A stretch of 64,000 nucleotides of DNA from Symbiodinium natans (lineage: Eukaryota > Sar > Dinophyceae > Suessiales > Symbiodiniaceae). Under the pieces are notes generated by a model that saw only the letters and a list, made by a program, of their open reading frames with translations, searched no databases and was not told the DNA's origin. How positions within the stretch are numbered: position 1 is the first letter of the stretch; each line of letters starts with the position of its first letter. The position numbers and the translations under genes were made by a program. The DNA lies in contig CAJNDS010002268.1 in the NCBI GenBank assembly GCA_905221605.1, forward strand, positions 443,232 through 507,231. The letters run 5' to 3'. Positions 59,276-64,000 of the stretch are shown piece by piece.

Positions 59276-61700
59276 ACAGCAAACTGTCATCTGAGGGCTC
59301 CTACTGACGCCATGCGAACGCACCATTGAGTCCTTTCATGGCATGCTGCCTAGCGTGATGTGAGCCCTCACATCTCCTCACCGCTACCTGCCGCAAGACT
59401 ACCTCGGGATACTCTTGGTTTGGCAACCCTCTCGTGGCCTATGCCACGGATTGGATCGTGCTTGTCTTTTGTGTGCTTACAGCTTGCAGCTGCGAACACC
59501 CTTCTGGGTCGGCCCCGCGGTGTGCCGGTGGGAACGGGGGGCCTTTCTTTCGTGGTTGCTCCACTGGCCATCTGCCACGGACTACCCTGGACCGGTCCTG
59601 CCTGGATGTTCCAGCTTTGTCATCGGTAAAACGGCCAATCTTCCTTTCCTCTGCCCCCTCTTGGTGGGCAGGTTGCCCGCTTCTATGTGCTACGACCGTG
59701 TGTGAACCCCTCGGACTTGAGTGTTGACCATCTCTCGTCTGGACGGTGACACCCCCGTGTCGTACAACGGCGTCATGCCAATTGGGAGAGACCAGCTAGG
59801 GGATGCTGCATCTGGGCTGTGGACACTTCTACGCGGAGATAAGGTTCCCACTTCCCTGGCAATTGCCATCGAGCACCTGTGGACAACCTGGCCTTCACGA
59901 GAGCCATTCTCGCCTGTGCTTGGGTTGCTGCGGGGTTCCCTGCCTGCTTGGGTGTATATCTCTGCTTGCGTCAAAGCAGCCATACATGACTACCTCCCCA
60001 TCGGTAGGTGGCCAAGCGTGATGTGAGCCCTCACATCTCCTCGCCGACGTCTGTCGGTTTGGGCATGGAGGGTCTGATTCTGGTTATTGAACCCTCAACC
60101 CTCACCGGCCAAGGTGATAGTTTCTTGGCCTTGAGTGCGAAGTTTCGACTGGGGGACTCTCCCGCTTCCTGCGGGGCAGGTGGGGTCCCCGCCTGCTTGG
60201 GTTTACCTGATGGCTCTGACTGGAACGAAGCAGTCAAGCCTGCTTTGGCCGTCGGACGAGACTCTTGTGAGTCAAAAGCACGTTGCGCCTTGTGCTCGGA
60301 GAGGCTGGTCCTACCCTTTGTTCTTGCCGTTACGTCCCCACTGGCTGACCACCATGGGGCAACTTTCTACTTCGGATCAAGAAGGTTGACACCTGCAACG
60401 TCCCGTGCCAAGGCACGACTATGCCCCACCTGTGATGGCGGACTTGTGCTGAATGTAGTCGCATCGGTGGCTGCATGATGGTGGTTTTGTGAATCTGGCA
60501 ACGTCGCCTTTTGCGACGCACCTGCGCACTCGGTGCTACATGTGTGCTCCCGGCCTCTTCGACGATTTCGAGTACTGAGAGCACAGGGTGACCTAGCAGT
60601 TCGGCGCGCTGGCTGTGGACACTTCTACGTGGAGATTATGCACCCGCTGACTTGGCAGGGAGCCATTCCCCACTTGTAGAACAACCTGGCCCTCTTGAGA
60701 CTCTAGAGGGTCACCCTCGTCTGAGCTTGGCCTGCGGCAGGGCAAGTGGGCTCCCCGCCCGCGTGGATGTTACCTGAAGGCTCTGATTGGATCAAAGTAG
60801 CAATACCATGGAGATCCTTGCACTTCGGCACCAATGTGATGTGAGCCCTCCCATCTCCTTACCGACGTACCTCGCGGGTTTGGGTTTGGAGGGACCTGAT
60901 GCGTGCCGACGCGCAGGCCAGCGCCAAGGTTGCGTGGCCTTGTGTGAGATGCCTGGACTGGGAGGTTCCTCGTTGTCATTATAAACCCTGTGGCGTTAAG
61001 GGTTTGGTAACTCGCTGTGGACTCTCCCCGTGGAATCGGTAGCTGTAGCTACTCTCGCCCCCCCTCTGGCCGTGCGCGGGCACCTCTCTGGGTGGGCACT
61101 TGTGCGCCAGGTTGACTGGAGAACCCTGTGCTCGGAGCTACTCCACTGGCTGACCACCATGGAGTGCCCTGGGCCGGTCCTGCTTTGATTGTTCTTGCTG
61201 TCAAGTCCCCACTGGCTGACCTCCATGGGGCATATGCCCCCTGTGCCGGGTGCGGACACCTCTCTGGGTGGGCACTTGTACGCCAATGTGAATGGAGCAC
61301 CCAGAGCTCGGAGCTACTCCACTGGCTGACCACCATGGAGTGCCCTGGGCCGGTCTTGCCTTGATTGTTCTTGCTGTTAAGTCCCCACTGGCTGACCACC
61401 ATGGGGCATATGCACATCTTTCATCCCCCCTAGGGAGTCTGACTTGCAACATCCTTTCGCCATTGAGTGTCGGTTGTCTGTCCTTGACAACGAGTACGTG
61501 ATCCGAACCTCTTCTGATGACCTCGGTTTGAATAACCGCTGTCGCACCAGTGGCTACATGATGGTGGTTTTGAGAATCTGGCAATGTCGCAATTTGCGAT
61601 TCCCCCACAAGCTCTGTGCTTCCTTGTGAACCGGGACTTCATTGACGACTTCGAGTACTGAGTCCGTGGGGTATCTAGTAGTTCAGCGCGATTGCTCGCT
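59276..61700 (+). repeat. Decayed tandem copies of the helicase-gene 5' part
   Basis: Segments homologous to 37.63-38.0 kb recur: GGCTGTGGACACTTCTACG with a CCTGGC-rich follow-up at 59,815 and 60,608 (compare GGTTGTGGACATTTCTATG at 37,697), the GGGGCAGGTGGGGTCCCCGC region at 60,173 and 60,737, and the GATGTGAGCCCTCACATCTC palindrome at 59,357, 60,020 and 60,838. GTCCCCACTGGCTGACCACC blocks recur at 60,335, 61,205 and 61,380, and a 177-bp unit is tandem at about 61,075 and 61,252. A larger ~1.08-kb period links 60,335-60,610 with 61,380-61,690. All frames are broken. Confidence 0.65.
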
Positions 61701-61850
61701 TTGTTTCTTTGGTGTTTGTTTGCTTGGTGGTTGCTTGGTGTGTCTGGCGGATTGTGTGCGCTGACTTTGTTTCACCCTTTACGTCGAGCCCAACAAGACC
61801 GGCCTACTGTGCTACTGATGTAGTAAAGAGGCGTCAGTCCAAAAAAAAAA
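61701..61850. other. Spacer ending in an A-run
   Basis: T/G-rich spacer without a gene; AAAAAAAAAAA at 61,840-61,850 abuts the satellite fragment. Confidence 0.5.
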
Positions 61851-61997
61851 AGTTCCACCTATATGAAGGAGTCCGGAGCTCAGACCATTCCCTCTGAATG
61901 AAGGGGTTCCAGAGCTCAGACCTGCCCAGGAAGATGTTCCACCTGTATGAAGAAGTCTGGAGCTCCATGTCCAGGAGGATGTTCCACCTCTATGAAG
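61851..61997. repeat. Second fragment of the 84-bp satellite
   Basis: About four half-units (GTTCCACCTATATGAAGGAG, then TCCGGAGCTCAGACC; GGGGTTCCAGAGCTCAGACC; CAGGAGGATGTTCCACC) diverged from the 17-kb array. The last ATGAAGGAG runs directly into helicase coding sequence. Confidence 0.9.
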
Positions 61998-64000
61998 GAG
62001 CTTTTCACCGGCCCTGGAGAAAGTAAGGCCATGCAGCCAGTCAATATAACCATTGCCCTGCTCTTGACTGATGAACAGCACAACCAATTCGCGCAACGAC
62101 CCTCACTGCCGAGAGTCAGCCAGCTTGAGGTTCTGCCCGGAGGAGCCTCTACCCCGCTTTGGGATGCTCTGTTACACATGCCTAGGGAAAGGCAGCATGT
62201 TGCATTGGGCGTTCCGCTAGAAGACTCGCCTCTTGATGCCATCCGGCAGCCACTGTGGTTGCCGGGCTTTCTCACAGATCTAGTGCTTGTCCTCCTTATC
62301 GGGCTAGTGGTGAGAGGGAACTGGCACGACACATGGGCACAGCTCATTCACCCGGAGGTCTGCCAAGTCTTCAGAGGCAAGCACGAAACGCAAGCTGCGC
62401 AGGCATCGCTTACTGCGGGTCCGGGGGCTTCCAACCCCTTGCAAAGCTTCCTCAACCTTTGGCTTACGGAGGAACAATCCTATCGCAAAGAATGGACGCC
62501 AACGCTGCTGAGTGGCGTGTTAGCTACGCTGCCTGACTCTCCGCTGCCCGGCCAAGAGGACGCCCGGACTCCTGCGCTGTGGCATGCGGAGTGTCTACGC
62601 CTGTCCCATGACTCGTTGAGCAACGAGCACGATCCGAGGACTCGAGCCAGCATCTTTGCGCTCGCGGTTGGTCCCGCCTTCCTTACGCGCCTCTGTGATA
62701 CCTTTTGGGGGGCGGACGGACACCTGGCAGCGCTGCTGGGAGCGTGTTCGTACGGCCTGGCCGCTAATCGTACTTCTGTATTCATAACGGGTGCGCCCGG
62801 CAGCGGGAAAACACGATCCTGCGCGTTTCTAGGCGTACTCCTTGCGTGCCTGACGAGCCGGCTCACCCTGTACACCGCTCATGGCAATGAATCGGTTCGG
62901 GCCTATGTCGAAGCGGTTGATAGGCTCACGACTGCTAGCAATGAATTTGTTCGCAGCCGCATCGTTCGCATACCGGGTAACAAGGAGAAGGACACACATA
63001 AGCTCCCTTCTGATGTGCACGATTTGTACCGGGGGCTACTTGTAGCCACGACACATGGTACGATTGTGGCAAGGCTTAGCTTTCCCTACTCGCAGCTCAT
63101 TAACCGTCTAAAGGATGTTGAGTTGCTCCTCCGAGATGAAGCCCAGCAATTGGGCACGCCTGGTTCCAACACCATTCTGGCGCACATCAAGCATGCACTT
63201 GATGTCATGATTGGCGACCACAGACAGCCCGCTGGAGGCTCGCGACCCAATTACCACTTCGTCACGGAGTTGCTGGAGCAAAAGATCTGTGGCCTCAATG
63301 CGGTCCCTGCCGACCTCCACACGCCAGCCACCTTGCCTGCGGCCCTTTTGCGGCAAACGGCCCAAAGTTCCGGCCCGTGGAAAAAGGGACAAGGCGAGAT
63401 GCCCTCTTGGGGCAAGCCCCACCGTTCCTCTGGAGCGTCTGAGGTATTGTTCTCAGCGGTCTCGATGCTGGAATCGATTCTCTGTATGAGCATCGTCAAA
63501 CCGAAGCAAGCCGAGACAGTCATGCAGGCCGCCGGGCTGAAGGCCATTGTCGGGCCGGCTGTCAACCTCTCGCTCTGTTCATCCATGCGCCTCCCTCCTG
63601 AGATTGCTGCCATTCTATACGCATGTCGGTACTCGGAGGCGTGCCGCTTCGAGCTGATAGGCGGGGTCCCTCGGCTACGTATGCCACCAGGCCCCACGAT
63701 GCAGCACCTGCTCGGGCGGCCACTGCGTAGCCTTGCAGGCAGGTGGATGGAAACGTGTCGATGGGTACGGGTGCAAGATCAGGATGAGACCCAAACCAAG
63801 CTAGGCAGAAGCTACGACCTCAGCATGGTCCTGGCGGACATTGTGCTCACTTTTGGGCACCAGGTCTATCCTGACTCCCCTATCGGGATGGTCTCTCAGT
63901 ATGCCAGGATTGTTACCCAAATGAAGTTTATGCTGCAGTTGAGTCTCCCCGCGGACCCACTGGGCGATGACGATATGAGCCTACTTGAAGCCTGCCAAAC
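61992..64000 (+). CDS. Second copy of the SF1 helicase gene, 5' truncated, runs off the window
   Basis: From 62,001 the sequence matches 38,730-40,729 at nearly every base (offset 23,271; differences at, for example, 62,278, 62,656 and 62,764). The helicase frame is open to the window end, including Walker A (GAPGSGKT, 62,790), DEAQQ and GDHRQP. The 5' 1,190 bp, including the hydrolase-like N-terminus, is absent; the satellite is joined instead. The satellite's ATG at 61992 is in frame with the helicase, giving MKELFTGPGESK as a possible new N-terminus. Expression is unknown. Confidence 0.75.
   Translation, partial: MKELFTGPGESKAMQPVNITIALLLTDEQHNQFAQRPSLPRVSQLEVLPGGASTPLWDALLHMPRERQHVALGVPLEDSPLDAIRQPLWLPGFLTDLVLVLLIGLVVRGNWHDTWAQLIHPEVCQVFRGKHETQAAQASLTAGPGASNPLQSFLNLWLTEEQSYRKEWTPTLLSGVLATLPDSPLPGQEDARTPALWHAECLRLSHDSLSNEHDPRTRASIFALAVGPAFLTRLCDTFWGADGHLAALLGACSYGLAANRTSVFITGAPGSGKTRSCAFLGVLLACLTSRLTLYTAHGNESVRAYVEAVDRLTTASNEFVRSRIVRIPGNKEKDTHKLPSDVHDLYRGLLVATTHGTIVARLSFPYSQLINRLKDVELLLRDEAQQLGTPGSNTILAHIKHALDVMIGDHRQPAGGSRPNYHFVTELLEQKICGLNAVPADLHTPATLPAALLRQTAQSSGPWKKGQGEMPSWGKPHRSSGASEVLFSAVSMLESILCMSIVKPKQAETVMQAAGLKAIVGPAVNLSLCSSMRLPPEIAAILYACRYSEACRFELIGGVPRLRMPPGPTMQHLLGRPLRSLAGRWMETCRWVRVQDQDETQTKLGRSYDLSMVLADIVLTFGHQVYPDSPIGMVSQYARIVTQMKFMLQLSLPADPLGDDDMSLLEACQ

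Overview
The window looks like nuclear DNA of a dinoflagellate, most plausibly Symbiodiniaceae or a relative. The reasons are the crowd of decayed protein-coding mobile elements of types common in dinoflagellates, several long open frames with no recognisable housekeeping gene, interstitial TTTAGGG-like telomeric repeats, kilobase-scale simple repeats, and a Ty1/copia element with a methyltransferase-like domain. This assignment is inferred from protein style alone; no rRNA, tRNA or spliced-leader gene was found.

Layout. 1-6,015 (minus strand): one long polyprotein-like unit, OTU protease + UBA + DUF3987-type ATPase, then a single in-frame TGA, then a MULE-type transposase that shifts frame once and runs into a SWIM zinc finger before leaving the window. 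6-14.9 kb: gene-free repeat country (GAC/GTC microsatellite, telomere-like array with a ~70-bp unit, an AT-rich island bounded by a 39-bp inverted repeat, GGACCAGA and CCCAAAC minisatellites, a dispersed ~80-bp repeat, a 1-kb CTTT tract). 15-17 kb: a broken LTR-retroelement pol ending inside the integrase zinc finger, where an 84-bp satellite begins. 18-24.3 kb: a LINE with a nearly 6-kb open frame (APE endonuclease, RT, CCHC knuckle, RNase H and an extra C-terminal domain). 26,453-33,909: a well preserved Ty1/copia element on the minus strand with LTRs, a perfect 5-bp target duplication (TACTT) and an iMet-type primer site. 37.5-43.2 kb: an SF1 (Upf1/DNA2-like) helicase gene and a second unknown frame of the same element. 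That second frame seems to be split by a ~15-kb insertion (about 43.24-58.26 kb) and resumes at about 58.26-59.27 kb. The inserted block carries a dinoflagellate-type transposase-like gene, a C2H2 finger gene, a C5-cytosine methyltransferase gene, two exons rich in charged helices and a truncated paralogue, all on the plus strand, plus a cluster of long hairpins. 59.3-61.8 kb: decayed tandem copies of the 5' part of the helicase gene. 61.85-62.0 kb: a fragment of the same 84-bp satellite, fused to a near-identical second copy of the helicase gene that runs off the right end.

How the parts relate. Almost everything is mobile or derived from mobile elements, nested in layers: copia within older sequence, a 15-kb block within the helicase element, and a satellite found at three breakpoints of other elements. 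Two separate units carry cytosine-methyltransferase-like domains (the copia C-terminus and the 52.7-kb gene). The least familiar items are the OTU/ATPase/MULE polyprotein with its lone TGA, the LINE with an additional polymerase-like C-terminal domain, the integrase-less copia with a small membrane ORF in the env position, the satellite that supplies an in-frame ATG to a truncated helicase, and the co-varying hairpins just upstream of the methyltransferase.

Start codons given here use ATG. Some longer open frames extend upstream without an ATG, which is stated where it matters.
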